From NCBI GenBank assembly GCA_013423325.1, contig BLJB01000181.1, forward strand, positions 62,001-126,000: a DNA stretch of 64,000 nt, written 5' to 3'. Every line of letters begins with the position of its first letter. Position 1 is the first letter of the stretch. The notes under the pieces were generated by a model, which saw only the letters and a list, made by a program, of their open reading frames with translations, made no database searches and was not told the origin of the DNA. This DNA comes from Usnea hakonensis. Lineage: Eukaryota; Ascomycota; Lecanoromycetes; Lecanorales; Parmeliaceae. This document shows, piece by piece, positions 35,551-47,271 of the stretch. The translations under genes were made by a program, and so were the position numbers.

Positions 35551-37681
35551 ATGGCTTCGGTGAGTACTGACGACTATGAACCAACTTACCTTTACTCAGA
35601 TGCCTTCCTTGAAGAGAGTGAAAGGCCCATTGCTCCAGACCAATTCGACGAGCGGTATGAGACGGGCAAGTATGAGATTTGGGCATACTACTTGTATTTT
35701 GCTGGCAACAGCGGCTTGACGCTTTTCAATTTTGCGCCAACCGCATTTCAGAATCTTCTCTCCCAAGCAGCTGGCGATGCGGGCGTGTTGCATTTTGCTG
35801 GCGAGTATGCATATCCGATGAGAATCTTCGATGAAATAAGTACTGGTCGCTCACGACTCGCTAGAGATCGGACCATCAACAGCATCGTACTTCTTTCCAA
35901 TGGCATTTCATTCATCATTCAGATCTTTATATTCCTGATACTGGGAAGCTTAGCAGGTACCCTAATCTCACAATGCTGCACACTGGCCGCAGCAAAGCTG
36001 AAAATATCAGATTTCGGGCCGTGGAGACCAAACATCTTGATTGTTCAATCCTTGATTGCAATCGCAATCGGCTTCGGGTGGCTTGGTGTTCATACTCCAG
36101 AAAAGTGGATGGTTGGTACTATCATGTACATCATTGGTCGTGAGTGAAGACGGCCAGTCCACAATTATGAGCAAGCTCAGCTCAGTTTCCCACAGTCATT
36201 GCATATCAGCTTTCATATACTTTCTGGAACGCAGCGTAAAATACTCAAAATCACTGATCTGACAGATATTATTGACTGATTTCCCAGTTTTCCTGGGCTT
36301 GCCCGTAACACCGTCGCCCTACGCCTTAAAGCAGATGAGTACAATGCTGGCAATATTAGCCGCGAAGAATACGACATGGCCGATAGCATGAAGCGGAACG
36401 AGCTATCGAACATGGCCCTGTATATCTCCGGCATTGGGGAGATTGTCATCCTCGCTATCAGCGTAGCTATCCTGTACGGGATCCACAGTAGGGCGAGCGC
36501 CGAGCAGAACAACTGGGGCCTTTCAACCCTTATCGCTTTTGGCTCCGCCGCATGGCTTGTACTCGCAATACCATGGTTTGTACTAGAGAAGCGGAGGCCC
36601 GGCCAATCTGTGCCTGTGGGGAAGAACCTCCTCACAGCAGGTTGGTGGCAACTGCAGAGAGCTGCGACGCAGATTTGGAAGTTGAAACAGAGTTTGGCGT
36701 ACTTGATCGGTAGATACAGACCCTATTTCCCCCCCCCCCTGTTCGCTACACCCTCTTCTCCCTTTCACATATCTCCCTGTTACAGACTGTTGAGAAAACA
36801 AAGGCTACTTCTTCCTGGGCGACAGCCTTAACACTACCGTCACCATCGTTCAGACCTTGCAGAACGAAGTCCAAGCCTACGACACCATCCAACTAGCTTA
36901 TCTGCTCATGACAGGCCTCGCGGCGCAAACCGCGGGCGTCTACACTTTCTGGTCTATCCAACGCAGGCGCAGTATTAGCACCAGGACCATGTTTAACATC
37001 GTTGTGGTTGCCATCATCCTACTGGACTGTTGGGGCATGCTCGGTATCTGGACGCAAAAGGTCGGGTTCCACCACCGCTGGGAGTTTTGGATGTAGGTGG
37101 ACAAAGCCTGTTTCATGACCCGAACACCATTTACACGTGCAAGGAACAGCGTGTCAGTATTTGTCGTGGCTCTTGGCTTATCGTTGCACCCAAATAGGTA
37201 TCAGGTATTCTATGGCTTTTTCGTATGCCCCTGGTATTGCTATTCTTTCACCATGGTACGTGAACCCCCCTCTTCCTTCTTCTTTCCTTCCCACGATACC
37301 AACCCCGTTCTCAAATTCAATTCGGAAAGTGTGGCACCTTGCCTAGTCCACCTCTGACAAACATCCCCTCAACAATTCCAGATCTCCGAAGTCACCCCTC
37401 GCGGCAAAGAATTCCTCTTCTTCTCCCTCTTCAGCATCATTGGTAAATCCTCCTCGTTCATCGGCCCCATCCTTTCCAGCGTCATCATTGACGCCTCCCC
37501 CACCCACAACAAATCCACCCCTTTTTACTTCCTCACCGCTGTCAGCGTCGCCAGCTTCGTGGGCTTGCTACTCTTTGTCGATCTGGCCAAGAGTCGAAAG
37601 GAGCAGGAAGAGTTCTTAGAGGAGGAGAGGCTGGTGAGGAGGACCTTGGAGAGGGAGTTTCGGCAGAGTCCGACCATCTAA
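35551..37681 (+). CDS. Atg22-like vacuolar MFS transporter
   Basis: Six exons, 35551-36139, 36196-36235, 36288-36709, 36804-37092, 37198-37255 and 37382-37681, give 565 residues with all phases consistent. Many hydrophobic helices are present. Family blocks include GWLGVHTPEKW, IAYQLSYTFWNAAFPGLARN at the joins, NNWGLSTLIAFGSAAW, PWFVLEKRRPGQ, KLKQSLAYLIGYFFLGDSLN, FVCPWYCYS and ISEVTPRGKEFLFFSLFS. Family knowledge: Atg22 exports amino acids from the vacuole after autophagy, and filamentous fungi carry several paralogues, some beside metabolite genes. Whether this one belongs to the neighbouring cluster is not shown. An 11-nt C run sits in the third intron. Confidence 0.87.
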
Positions 37682-37918
37682 GATGGCGAGCCGGGGGAGA
37701 TAGAATCTAGACTCTTTTTTGCATTGCTGGGAGTTGCTAGCATCTACAACGCCGATCTACAAAATGCGTTCGCGCAACGGGCACCCTTTCGTTGGTCTAC
37801 CTCCTCCTTCCCAGAGACCTCTCTATCACGCTCCACTCCACCAGCTTCTCCTTGCCAAACATTCTCCATCCTCCCCACCTCTCCGCTGCGCCAACTCTTA
37901 TCCTCAGTTTTGTCCGCA

Positions 37919-39346
37919 TCACGCCGCCTTCGCTTTTCCCCCAACATCATTCTTCCCCACCTCTTCTTTCCCCATCCTACCACTCACCTTCCTCCACTTG
38001 CCCCCAACATCCACATCACTAACCCCCTCGTAGCGCTTTGCCAACCGCTCCCCATCCCCCTCCCACATAGTCCCCAACCAACGATCCCAACACGTCGTAT
38101 AGAGCTGCGAGAAATTCGACTGCAATGACGACCTCCCATTAGCCTCATATCCCATATCCCCTAACAAAAGACCCTTTCATCCACCCCCCCCCCCAATCCA
38201 TCCCACCCAACATATTCACACATACCTTGACCCCCCAACTCTGATGATGGATATCATGATACAGCGCATTCTGCCCCGTCGCAAACTCAAACGGGTGCCA
38301 CGGAATCGCATAGCCGCAGTGGTCGTGCGCGGCTTTGAGGGTGGAGAGCGTCGTGAACAAGATGGCTTGCTGGGTAGTGAGCCGGGGAATGTTGATGGCG
38401 AGGTAGGTGCCTAAGACGTCGACGACGAATTGCTCGTAGATATTGGCGTAGAAGGCGCCGAAGGCGTAGGGGACGTAGATCTGGGGGTCGTTGGTATGTA
38501 GGGGTTTGCTGCTGTTGTGCGAATATTCATTGCGAGGGGGGTGGGGGAGGATTCTGATTTTTGGATAGGGGGTATATGTGGGAGAGGAGATGCCGGGGTG
38601 GGGGAGGACTTACGCGATGATGGACGGCGTGGAAATTGGCTTGGTGTTTTTCGAGAGGGGTTAGTGTGATTGTTCTGCGCTGGGCTGTCTTGCTTGTTGG
38701 CCCAGGGGGGTGGGGAGCGCTCACTGTAGAGGTAGTGGTTCATGTGCACGATCCGGTGCTCGAAATACTGCCATGTATCCGCCACGAAGATGGCAAGCGC
38801 GTATTGGAACGCTGGCACCAGATACGCGTAGATCGCCTTTGCGGCGACGAGCTCCCACGGCTGGACTCCCGAGCTGTGAGGGCTCGGGCTCGAGCGCTGG
38901 GCTGGTGAGAAGGGCTGGCTCGCGCCAGTCTTTTTGACCAGGACGGCTTGCAGGACATTGAGCCCGTTTCCCATCTCGTGGATTCTGAGGGTCCATTTCG
39001 CTATTTCGTCTTCTTCTCTGGCACGCAAGTCCGGCGCGGCGTTACGCATGAGCCAGAGGCCTAGAGCGGTGGTGACAAATTGGTAGAAGAGGATGCTGTA
39101 GATGACTTTTGTCATGGGGACCCTGTTACGTTTGAGAAGCTCGGCCGGAGTGTGGAGACGGTATCTGGCGAGATAGCCATTTTGATCGATCCAGTAGAAG
39201 AGGAGGCCGTAGGCCCAGTAGGCTATCGTGGGGAGGATCAGGAGGAGATGCGGATCGGAGATGAAGGGGAGAAGGGGAGGGACTGGGTCTAGGGTGTGAG
39301 TGATGGAAGGCAAGTTTGCAGCCGTAGGGAATGTTTCGTTCGGCAT
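37919..39346 (-). CDS. SUR2-type fatty-acid/sphingoid hydroxylase, copy 1
   Basis: Four minus-strand exons, 39346-38725, 38639-38614, 38480-38226 and 38119-37919, give 367 residues. The N-terminal membrane helices include PPLLPFISD and IAYWAYGLLFYWIDQ. The di-iron histidine boxes are HRIVH, HAVHH and HDIHH, with DHCGYAIPWHPF and NFSQLYTTCWDRWLGT as in sphinganine C4-hydroxylases. Family knowledge: SUR2 hydroxylates sphinganine to phytosphingosine in the ER. The substrate here may be sphingoid or a cluster-specific lipid chain. Its introns sit at the same places as in copy 3 (after WLY/YLY, after HHR/HHK and after GVK/GIK), which argues for recent duplication. The C-terminal tail is Lys/Gly-rich. 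Confidence 0.87.
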
Positions 39347-40641
39347 GATTGTTTATGGGGAGAGCAAGACGATGGAAACAGGGAGGAGTGTGGCATACTT
39401 GGAAGCTGGGGGATGAGTGCTATGATGGTTTACAAGCAACGCAAAAAGGACGTATACTAATGCGCTGGATACTGAATTGAATGGTAATGAAATCAAATAC
39501 ACTGTGAAGAATAGTAACAAAAGCATTGAGAGAAAAAAACGGATCTTTGGCGTCGGCGTGTATACGGAGGTCGGCGTAGTTGGTACGAGTACGTACCACA
39601 ACTCACATAAGAGTACTCCGTACCTTAAGCTTAGATGGATTCCCAGTCACCACTCACCAGAATGCGCGTGGCATTATGCACTCCACTATTCTTGGCACAC
39701 GAGTCTTGAAACTGATTCTCCAGTCCGCCATACTTACCGTCCATCATGCATGCAAAAATGAAAACTTAAATGCACGTCGATGCGCTCCAATAAGTTGAAT
39801 GTGAAAAAATCCCCATCGACTTTGGTAATGAATCAAATGACAACAATATCAATAGCTTTTATGTACCCGAATATACGGTACAAATTATATGGTAGAAAAG
39901 GAGTCTGCCAAGACTCTTCTTCTTGAGTAACGTAGAAAGCCAGCTCATCATGCGCCGCTACTTTAATGGAGTGAGTTCGCACCCACTGCCGGTGTATATG
40001 CACATTAGTTCGGTGAGAAATTTCCTACCGTATCACCGTATCCGGTTAGCCGCTAGTTAGGTGCATATATCTAGGCGCTAAATATACACAGGACTTACGC
40101 AAATATATATACGTAGATACTAAGCATAATTAATTTCCGTGTAGATATATACTAACATTTTATATATAATTGTACTTCGTACTTTACCGTTTTTAGGACT
40201 ACTATAAGTAACACGCGTCTTGAAAATACGCTATAATTAAGTCAACGACTTCAAGTTAAGTATAGACGGGAACCAAATTGATGTATGTTAGGTATATACC
40301 GGTATGGTGCACAATCACTCTACCAGGCTATACTTCCCCTCTCATACTTACAGTAATCGCTTAGAATACGGTATTTAAAAGAGTACAACTATCTTATCCC
40401 CTGAATGCCGGCGATGATCTTCTGCATTTCCGCGGACAGTAAAGCATTTGCTCGGCTAAACAGACCTGTGGAATGCATAGTATGACTGTATGAGGGCAAA
40501 AATGGATCCAACCAAATTCGAATCTCGAGGCTGTTGGCTGGAGGGCTGTGTAAGTGCGGGAAGGGAATTTTATGACTAGGTCGTTTCTATTCTATACGGA
40601 TTGTGATTGCCAATGTGTATACACGTCCAAAGTCGTATATT
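39347..40641. other. Intergenic region with AT-rich island
   Basis: About 1.3 kb without a gene. The part from about 40080 to 40400 is notably TA-rich. It may be remains of a RIP-mutated element, but no coding remnant was recognised. Confidence 0.5.
40080..40400. repeat. AT-rich island, possible RIP-degraded sequence
   Basis: Dense TATATA/ATATAC words with scarce G+C, unlike the flanking genes. No terminal repeats or coding relic are visible. Element origin is inference. Confidence 0.4.
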
Positions 40642-41697
40642 CTAGATCTGTAGAATGTCCGGATTCACGGGTTTAGCACCAGGTTTCGCAAGCTCTTCAA
40701 GGTAGTGTCTGGCAACACTCACAACCTGGGACTCAAAATTCACCAAATTGAACCCGAGAATCTCCTCAGTCCTACTGGAATCGAATCGTAGCTTAACATT
40801 CGGCTGATTACCGTTTAATGCGAAGATACCATCCTCGACCTCCTGGGGGAAATTCTCCTTCACAATCTCGAGCGCTAAAGACCAATCACTATCCAAACAA
40901 ACCCCGAAATTCTGGTTTCCTTGTACCTCTGAGCGCAGCGTGTAGACATGAGCGCGGGCTACATCATTGACGTGTCCGACTATAGGAGCAGTAGCCCTTG
41001 TAGATTTATGGCCAAAGACGTGGCCCAGTGCCGCCGAGTTGCTGCCCGTCACCGTGCCCGTGGGATCTCTTGCCAAATCGTTCCTCCCGATCACCCATCC
41101 GGGGAAAATATTGATCACGTCGAAGTTTGGCTTCTCTAACTCCATGAAATTTGCTATTTCCTCCAAGGCCATTGCTTTACTGGCATTGTAGGCTTGCGTA
41201 TGATCCTTATATGGTCCGCGGTCAACTGGGATCCGATCGTCAGCAGTCCATATCTTGCTGGTCTTATCGCCGAACGTGAGTACTGGGTAAGGGACGATTC
41301 CAGCGACAGAAGAAGTGATGACAATACGCTTGACACTTGGGTTTTCTTTTGCCGATGATAAAAGTCCAATGGTTCCCTGTACAGCGGGCTCGATCAAATC
41401 TCGTTCCCAGTCCGTCTTGCCCGGCCCCGGAACTGGAGAGGCAACATGGATGACATAGGTAATACCTCGAAGGGGCTGGTGGAAAGCACCCTCGACGGCG
41501 AAGTCAGGTACTATTGTGAAGTACAATGAGCGGTTTGGTGACAATTGCTTGATCACTGGGTTGGCGAGTAGTCTGTCTGCTCCAGCTTGGGAGCGAACCA
41601 CACATCGGACACTGTAGCCAGCCTCCAGCGCGACGATGAGGACGCGAAAGCCAACGTAGCCAGTAGCGCCACTGATCAAGAGGTTAGGCTCCACCAT
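40642..41697 (-). CDS. Extended SDR: NAD(P)-dependent ketoreductase / dihydroflavonol-reductase-like
   Basis: A single uninterrupted frame of 351 residues. The N-terminus has the Rossmann motif ISGATGYVGFRV. The catalytic YNASK motif follows ITSSVAG, and the downstream FPGWVIGRND block is typical of the epimerase/DFR/GRE2-like branch. These enzymes reduce ketones or aldehydes with NADPH. In this setting it could reduce a keto or aldehyde intermediate, for example the aldehyde expected from the NRPS reductase. That role is inference. Lack of introns is in keeping with the size. Confidence 0.85.
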   Translation of the reverse strand: MVEPNLLISGATGYVGFRVLIVALEAGYSVRCVVRSQAGADRLLANPVIKQLSPNRSLYFTIVPDFAVEGAFHQPLRGITYVIHVASPVPGPGKTDWERDLIEPAVQGTIGLLSSAKENPSVKRIVITSSVAGIVPYPVLTFGDKTSKIWTADDRIPVDRGPYKDHTQAYNASKAMALEEIANFMELEKPNFDVINIFPGWVIGRNDLARDPTGTVTGSNSAALGHVFGHKSTRATAPIVGHVNDVARAHVYTLRSEVQGNQNFGVCLDSDWSLALEIVKENFPQEVEDGIFALNGNQPNVKLRFDSSRTEEILGFNLVNFESQVVSVARHYLEELAKPGAKPVNPDILQI

Positions 41698-42431
41698 AGT
41701 TCTCCAGAAAGTCGAGGCTCTTCATCAGCTACGACGAGTGGTAGGCTTGAAATGTAAGATCGATAGTAGAGAACCGTCCGCGAACATTCGCAAAAGCTCT
41801 GGGTGCATCCGCAACGAGAGGATGATAGGGCTGATTAGCGACATTACTCTGCTGATACTGGGGAGTACTCGTGATGCGGTATGGAGGATGCGGGGATCAA
41901 TAATGAATCTCGATGCCATATAAAAGTTAATTTAGGTAGGTACTGCCGGGATGGAAATTGCCACCAAGCCTGAATGGGCTAGTCTATGGCTTCATGTAGC
42001 TTTCTTTCCGTAGCAGAAATCCATCCATCTTCCATACCTGATTTCCATCATTCTCAGTACTTGATTAGGTACCTACCTTAGGTACCTTAGGTACGGTCGT
42101 GAGCGTTACAGGCTAAAAGGCTTGGCAATTTCAAAAGCGTCAGGGTTGTAAGGTAAGGTAAAGTACTTTATCAGACAAGGTAAGTTTACGACTGCATACT
42201 CATACGCAAAGCCCCTTACGACATCTTTGGGCATCGTCTACGCCTACTACTTCCTCTTTTCCTGCTTCTTCCCTTTTCCCCGTTTCCTCTCCTCTTCCTC
42301 TCCTCTTCTAACCCTGGCAGAACGTGCACAATCGAGGATATCGTTTTCAAGCGTTCTCCTTTCCTCTCAGAACAGTGCTTGTTGCATCAAGCCATACACA
42401 TATATGACTCTATCTGTACAGATCAATCGTC
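41698..42431. promoter_or_regulatory. Shared divergent promoter region (SDR / SUR2 copy 2)
   Basis: About 730 bp between divergent starts. It has a cluster of GGTACCTTAGGTA-related words at about 42065-42100 and GTAAGGTAAAGTAC near 42150. Their regulatory meaning is unknown. Confidence 0.45.
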
Positions 42432-43745
42432 ATGATTAATGCGACCTTTGATTGCCACGGTGGCCCCTTGCTCCCCTCCTACACACTCAAACCTGCTCCT
42501 GCTTTACTCCCCTTCATCTCAGATGTAAATCTTTCGCTGCTACTTCCCTTGATCGCGTACTGGGGATTCTCCATGATTTTTCAGGCCATCGAGTCATCTG
42601 GTCTGGGAGATCGACTACAGCCATTCAATACACCCACTGAGATGCTCATGCGCAATCGCGTCTCGAAAACTTACGCCTTCTTCTATATAATGGGCAATTT
42701 TGCCATACAAGGGACCTTGGCGTGGGCGCTTTCGAAGTTAGGAAAAGAGGAAATGGTTGGAAGAGATGAATACGACATTGCACGCTGGGCTTTTAGACTG
42801 CGGTCCGCGCAAGAATGGGTGCCGAGGTTGCTAGGCATCGTTGGTATCGACAGCGTGAAGCTAGCAGCAGATCTTGCTGGCAGTATCCCCACTGTCGCGG
42901 CTGTGTTAGCTGGTGGAACGCTTCATACATCGTCGGACTCCGCCACGGACACTGGCTGCTTAGGCTTATCAAGCTGGGAAACGTCGTTTGCGAGTATCAT
43001 TTACCACTACTTGATCCCTGCGTCACAGTTCTTCATTGCCTTTAGCGTGACAGATATTTGGCAGTATTTCGGTCACCGATTGCTCCATGAATGGAAATGG
43101 CTCTACCGTTACGTGCCCCCCACTCGATTTAGTACCATAGCTCACTGACATCTTTCAGGCCACGTCCACTCCATCCACCACCAACTCTATGTCCCGTGGT
43201 GCTGGTCAGCCTTCTACATGCACCCTATCGAAAGCATCCTCCTCGACGGCATCTCCGTCGCTCTCGCCTTTCCCGCCGCTGGCCTCACCACTAAACAAGG
43301 CATGTGTTTCACCACCATCGTCACATTCAAAGCCATTTGTGACCACGCCGGCTATGAGATCCCTTGGAACCCAGTGTATGCCTTCCCCTACGCCAACGAT
43401 GTAAACTTTCACAATTTGCATCACCAAACCTGGGGGCTCAAGGTCAGTTTCAACGTCATCACGTTTTCCTCTCGCGAGAGACCAAGACAATGATGTTTTC
43501 TCCCTCGCTGAGATAGAAAATGTACGATTTGCTGACGGAGTGACCCTGCAAAGCATAATTTCGGCATCTATTCCCTGTTCTGGGACTGGCTTTTCGGCAC
43601 CCTGTGGCTGGATCAGACGGCCGCAAAGCAGACATACGCTAAATATCAGCAGATAACCGAGGAACAGTATCTGCGAAAGCAGTCTACGAACACAAGTTCC
43701 AGCCCGAGGGAGAAGGCTGTCGACCCGAGCGAGTCGTTTATATGA
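42432..43745 (+). CDS. SUR2-type fatty-acid/sphingoid hydroxylase, copy 2 (divergent)
   Basis: Three exons, 42432-43107, 43159-43442 and 43554-43745, give 383 residues. N-terminal LPFISDVNLSLLLPLIAYWG parallels copies 1 and 3. Histidine boxes are HRLLH, HSIHH and HNLHH: all histidines are kept, but the third box has Asn where copies 1 and 3 have Asp. The central block reads LYVPWCWSAFYMHP rather than YVPYAFGAFY. One intron shared by copies 1 and 3 (after the second box) is missing. It is thus the most diverged paralogue and may act on a different chain or position. A stretch of about 40 extra residues lies before the first box. Confidence 0.83.
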
Positions 43746-44133
43746 CAAAGAAAGAATTAATTCCTGGTGGTCCCATACACGTAAGCAGAGTTGGGTCAAA
43801 TGTAGGAGTTATGGTTCTCGACCGTAATAGGTCGGTGTGGATCAATACAAAGGGTACACCGAGTGGCTGTAGTCGCTCAACCTGTCGAGTACATGGCTTA
43901 TTCAAACATTGATCATCAGTGCTAGAGCTGGGTAAATCTTTGCATTCGTGGAAAAGCTTTCGATAACCGCTGCGTCAGTCTATTTCACTTAGCAAAGTGA
44001 ACTTTGATGTTTAGAGAACATTTTTCCGAACTGTCACAATCTATGTACGTTGAGACAATTCACCGCAACATCACATCTTCACACACAACACTCCTCCCCA
44101 CCGCCCATTCCACTTCAAGGACCCGAGAATCTT
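43746..44133. other. Convergent intergenic region
   Basis: About 390 bp between SUR2 copy 2 and the classical SDR. No gene. Confidence 0.5.
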
Positions 44134-44492
44134 TCACATGTAAACCGTCCCCCCACTCGCTCCCACCGTATCCCCGTTCATCCAACTTGCCCCCTCGCTC
44201 GCCAAAAACCCCACTATATCCGCAATCTCCCCCACCTTCCCAAACCTCCTCGCTGCACTCGGCAGCTCCAATAAGGGCTCCCGGTCCGCTTCAGGGATCA
44301 GCGCCGTGGACTCGGTGTCGATCCACCCTAGCGCAACGTTGTTGACGGTAAGATTGTGGGGCTTGGCGAGCTCCAGCGCCCAATGCCGGGTTAGACATTC
44401 GAGGGCGGCTTTGGAGCTACTGTAGAGGGCGAGGTCCGCGCCGGGGAACCGAGCGAGGGTTGAGGAGCTGTGGGAAGAGGGTTCAGTGGTGG

Positions 44493-44526
<34 letters not shown>

Positions 44527-44530
44527 TTTG

Positions 44531-44593
<63 letters not shown>

Positions 44594-45172
44594 GAGAGGA
44601 GATTTGTTGGGGGGAAGGGGATTACAGACATGTTGATGATCCGGCCAGAGTGGGAAGGGAGGTGTGGGATGAGCGCTTGGACGAGGAGGAGGGGAGCACG
44701 GACATTGGTGTTCATCATCCTGGAGAGGACGGACGGGTTAACAGATGACGGCCAAGGATGTTTTAGGTGGGTGCCCAGATGTTGGGGCGAAGTACAGGGG
44801 TGAGACTTACTCCTCGAAGAAGGCAGTGTCGAAATCGATGGTTTTGTGTAGAGGTGGGTCGACTGCGGCATTGTTGATCAGAATGTGGATCTCGTGGACC
44901 GAGAGACCTTGGAGTGTTTTTTGGATGATCGTTTTGCCACAATCCACGTCGTTCAGATCTGTCTGGATAAGCGTTGCCGTGCTGCCGAGCTCTTTGATCT
45001 GCGCGGCAACTTTTTCAGCCAAAGGGGTGCTGGTGTCGCTCCGGTATACGAGGGCGAGTTTGGCTCCCCGTCTGGCAAGTTCGACGGCGATGCCGGCACC
45101 GATGCCCCGGGAAGCACCCGTCACAATGGCGACTTTGTTGGCTAGGGAGAGGTTGGAGGGTAGAGAGGCCAT
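44134..45172 (-). CDS. Classical short-chain dehydrogenase/reductase
   Basis: Three minus-strand exons, 45172-44811, 44719-44630 and 44467-44134, give 261 residues, the normal SDR length. Motifs: cofactor loop TGASRGIG, NNAA, and catalytic Ser/Tyr/Lys in IINISSTLARFPG and YSSSK. The C-terminus ends MNGDTVGASGGTVYM. The second intron (44629-44468, 162 nt) is almost wholly C-homopolymer on the sense strand. Its donor was taken as GTCTGT because this restores the conserved INISS frame; GTAATC two codons later does not. An upstream Met at 45238 is an alternative start. Probably reduces or oxidises a cluster intermediate. Confidence 0.85.
44495..44592. repeat. Two long G (sense-strand C) homopolymers inside an SDR intron
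   Basis: Runs of about 31 nt (44495-44525) and 60 nt (44533-44592) separated by ATTTGTT. They lie inside the second intron of the minus-strand SDR, so the pre-mRNA carries poly-C. Exact lengths are doubtful. Confidence 0.85.
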
Positions 45173-46134
45173 GGCGCTAGTCGAGGAAGGGATTTTCACG
45201 TTCGACGCAGACGGGGTAGGATCGGACGGCTGTCCCATATAGAGGATGTAGTCGTTGCAGGATACTGTATAGAGGTACTTGTGACGCAAGAATGGATAGG
45301 CTTGACAGGTCCGAGCACACAACGGACCGGGTCTCGATTCCGTAGCGAGTCTGTCGCAAGCCAGAACTCAAATGCCTAGCCGATATGGGGAATTCTTCTT
45401 AGGTAGCTTTGCATGTGGATACGTGTCAGGGCTAAGGCTATCCGCACGTGTCGTGAGCACACAGAAAAAGCACAAGTTGTGCCGCCTGACCGAAAGGTTG
45501 ATCCGAGGTACAATACGACTATCGTAGCACCTGTATCATGTTGTGTCACACATCTGTAAAATAAGCCAATCCACATCTCCAACTGACACGTGTTAGCGCT
45601 TCTGCGGGGAAAAAGTCAAGACGTGATTTGGAGAAATCGGACATATAAACTCTGGTTCTCCTTATCCCGAACCGGCTCGACCCTAGCTAAAGTCACCAGA
45701 AGAAGGAGAAGAACAAGAACCAAGATTTTCGTTTTGGCTAGGTGACTAAGAAACCCTACTCGACACACACCACGCCATACCACAATAGATGTACGGAGGT
45801 CACATTGCTGTTTTGCGGATGTTACTCTTTTGGGACGAGGAGCGCATGAGTGGCATTAAATATACCATTTTAGGACGCCAGTCTAGCGATATGAGAATTC
45901 CAATGACCCGAAAGAGTCATTTAGATTTTCCTTCGTAAATGATCCTCATGGCAATTGAGTCCAAGTCATGGAACACATCTTTCGCCTTGCTCAAAACTCT
46001 GGAACCTGTCCGCAATATAATTTGGAAGCTAAGGAAATAAAAAAAAGTAGAAGATCTCGGTGCTATCCGAGGCGGTCAACTAGAGCAAAAACAGCTTTAG
46101 GGACGTCGCAGCTGGGCGCCCTCTGCCGAAGATC
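45173..46134. other. Intergenic region upstream of classical SDR
   Basis: About 960 bp between two minus-strand genes. No supported gene. Confidence 0.5.
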
Positions 46135-47271
46135 TCACTTCCCAGTCCAGTATGTTGATATGAACGTAGACAAGTCCGTTGCTTTAACATCAGGGAATTT
46201 CTGATTCAGAGTATCCCCCATCAGACTACATGCTCCGGTAGCCATTGCCACTCCAAAGCTTGCCCACGTCTTCAGCATGGTCTCTCTAGGAAAGAAGTCG
46301 TAGATAGACAAGTAGTTTGGCAGCTCGGTGATTTCACCAGCCCTCATCGATTCCAGCGAGTCATATGTAACGTCGAATTTGACACCTGCTTTTGCTTGAG
46401 AGTTTGGATTTGCACATGGGAATAATAAAACATACCTCTGACCCTTTCCACGATCCTGATAAGATCTTTATAGTTCATCCTGTCTCCTACGATGATGGAC
46501 CTTTCTGGCCATGCTTCGAGGTCCAGACTCCGGGCCACAATTTTCCCTACGTCTTTGCTGTAAGTCCAAACGACAAGGTCGTCACCGGATCCAGGGACAG
46601 CGGCACGAGCTTGGGAGATGTCTAGGAAACAAGCTTCTGGTGGCAAGTAAGACGGAACATATGGCAGTCCGAAGTAATCCATGAAAAACCCAGGCTGAAA
46701 GAGTGTATACTCCAATTGGGGAAATTGCTTGAGCTCCGAGACTGCACGTCGTCTCTCATGCTTCCATCCCAGTGGAAGATGTCTTCCTTTGCGTCAGTAT
46801 TTCGCCAAGATGGTGTTGGTGTTGGCGGAGGGCGGAGTGAACTGACATACTCATCGTCTTGATCGTAGTCGAACCCGAACTCACTTGGTGCGAATCGCTT
46901 GACAGTAGTTGAGGCAGCAGCACCGCGAATCAATCGAAGTTCGGCTTCGGCTACCGCTGGGGTCAGACCGCTGAGGGTCGAGATGACGGTGTGTATCTGG
47001 TTCTGAGAGAGAATGCGAGCAATGGCGTCAACGGAGCTGTAGTCCATTATCAACAATCTCACATTGGGCTGTTCGGAGAAGATATGGGTCTCCTGGTAGT
47101 GTGTCAGTGCCATGACTGAGAACAAGGAAGTATCACAGGACCACTGCTTTTCACCGGGCATCGTACCTTTCGGCTTAATACGAATACATTATGTCTGCTG
47201 GTCTCCAGAATAGCGTCTACCAAAGTGCGGCCGACATTGCCCGTGCCACCTGCTACTGCGACGTAGACCAT
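46135..47271 (-). CDS. NmrA / isoflavone-reductase-like NAD(P)-binding oxidoreductase
   Basis: Four minus-strand exons, 47271-47167, 47092-46851, 46782-46436 and 46385-46135, give 314 residues. The first exon encodes the Rossmann motif VAVAGGTGNVGRTLVDAI. Downstream are RFAPSEFGFDYD, a motif of the NmrA-like/isoflavone-reductase family, and YTLFQPGFFMDYFG. The last exon ends STYWTGK. Members are either NADPH-dependent reductases or redox-sensing regulators. Among biosynthetic enzymes a reductase role is likely but not proven. The third join uses an acceptor after GGAAG to keep the frame; the nearer CAAAG would run into a stop. Confidence 0.8.

Noticed and set aside
43206..43799. Minus-strand 197-codon frame
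   Set aside because: Antisense to SUR2 copy 2 exons; composition is shadow-like.
44486..44803. Plus-strand poly-glycine frame over the G runs
   Set aside because: It is antisense to the SDR gene and consists of homopolymer.
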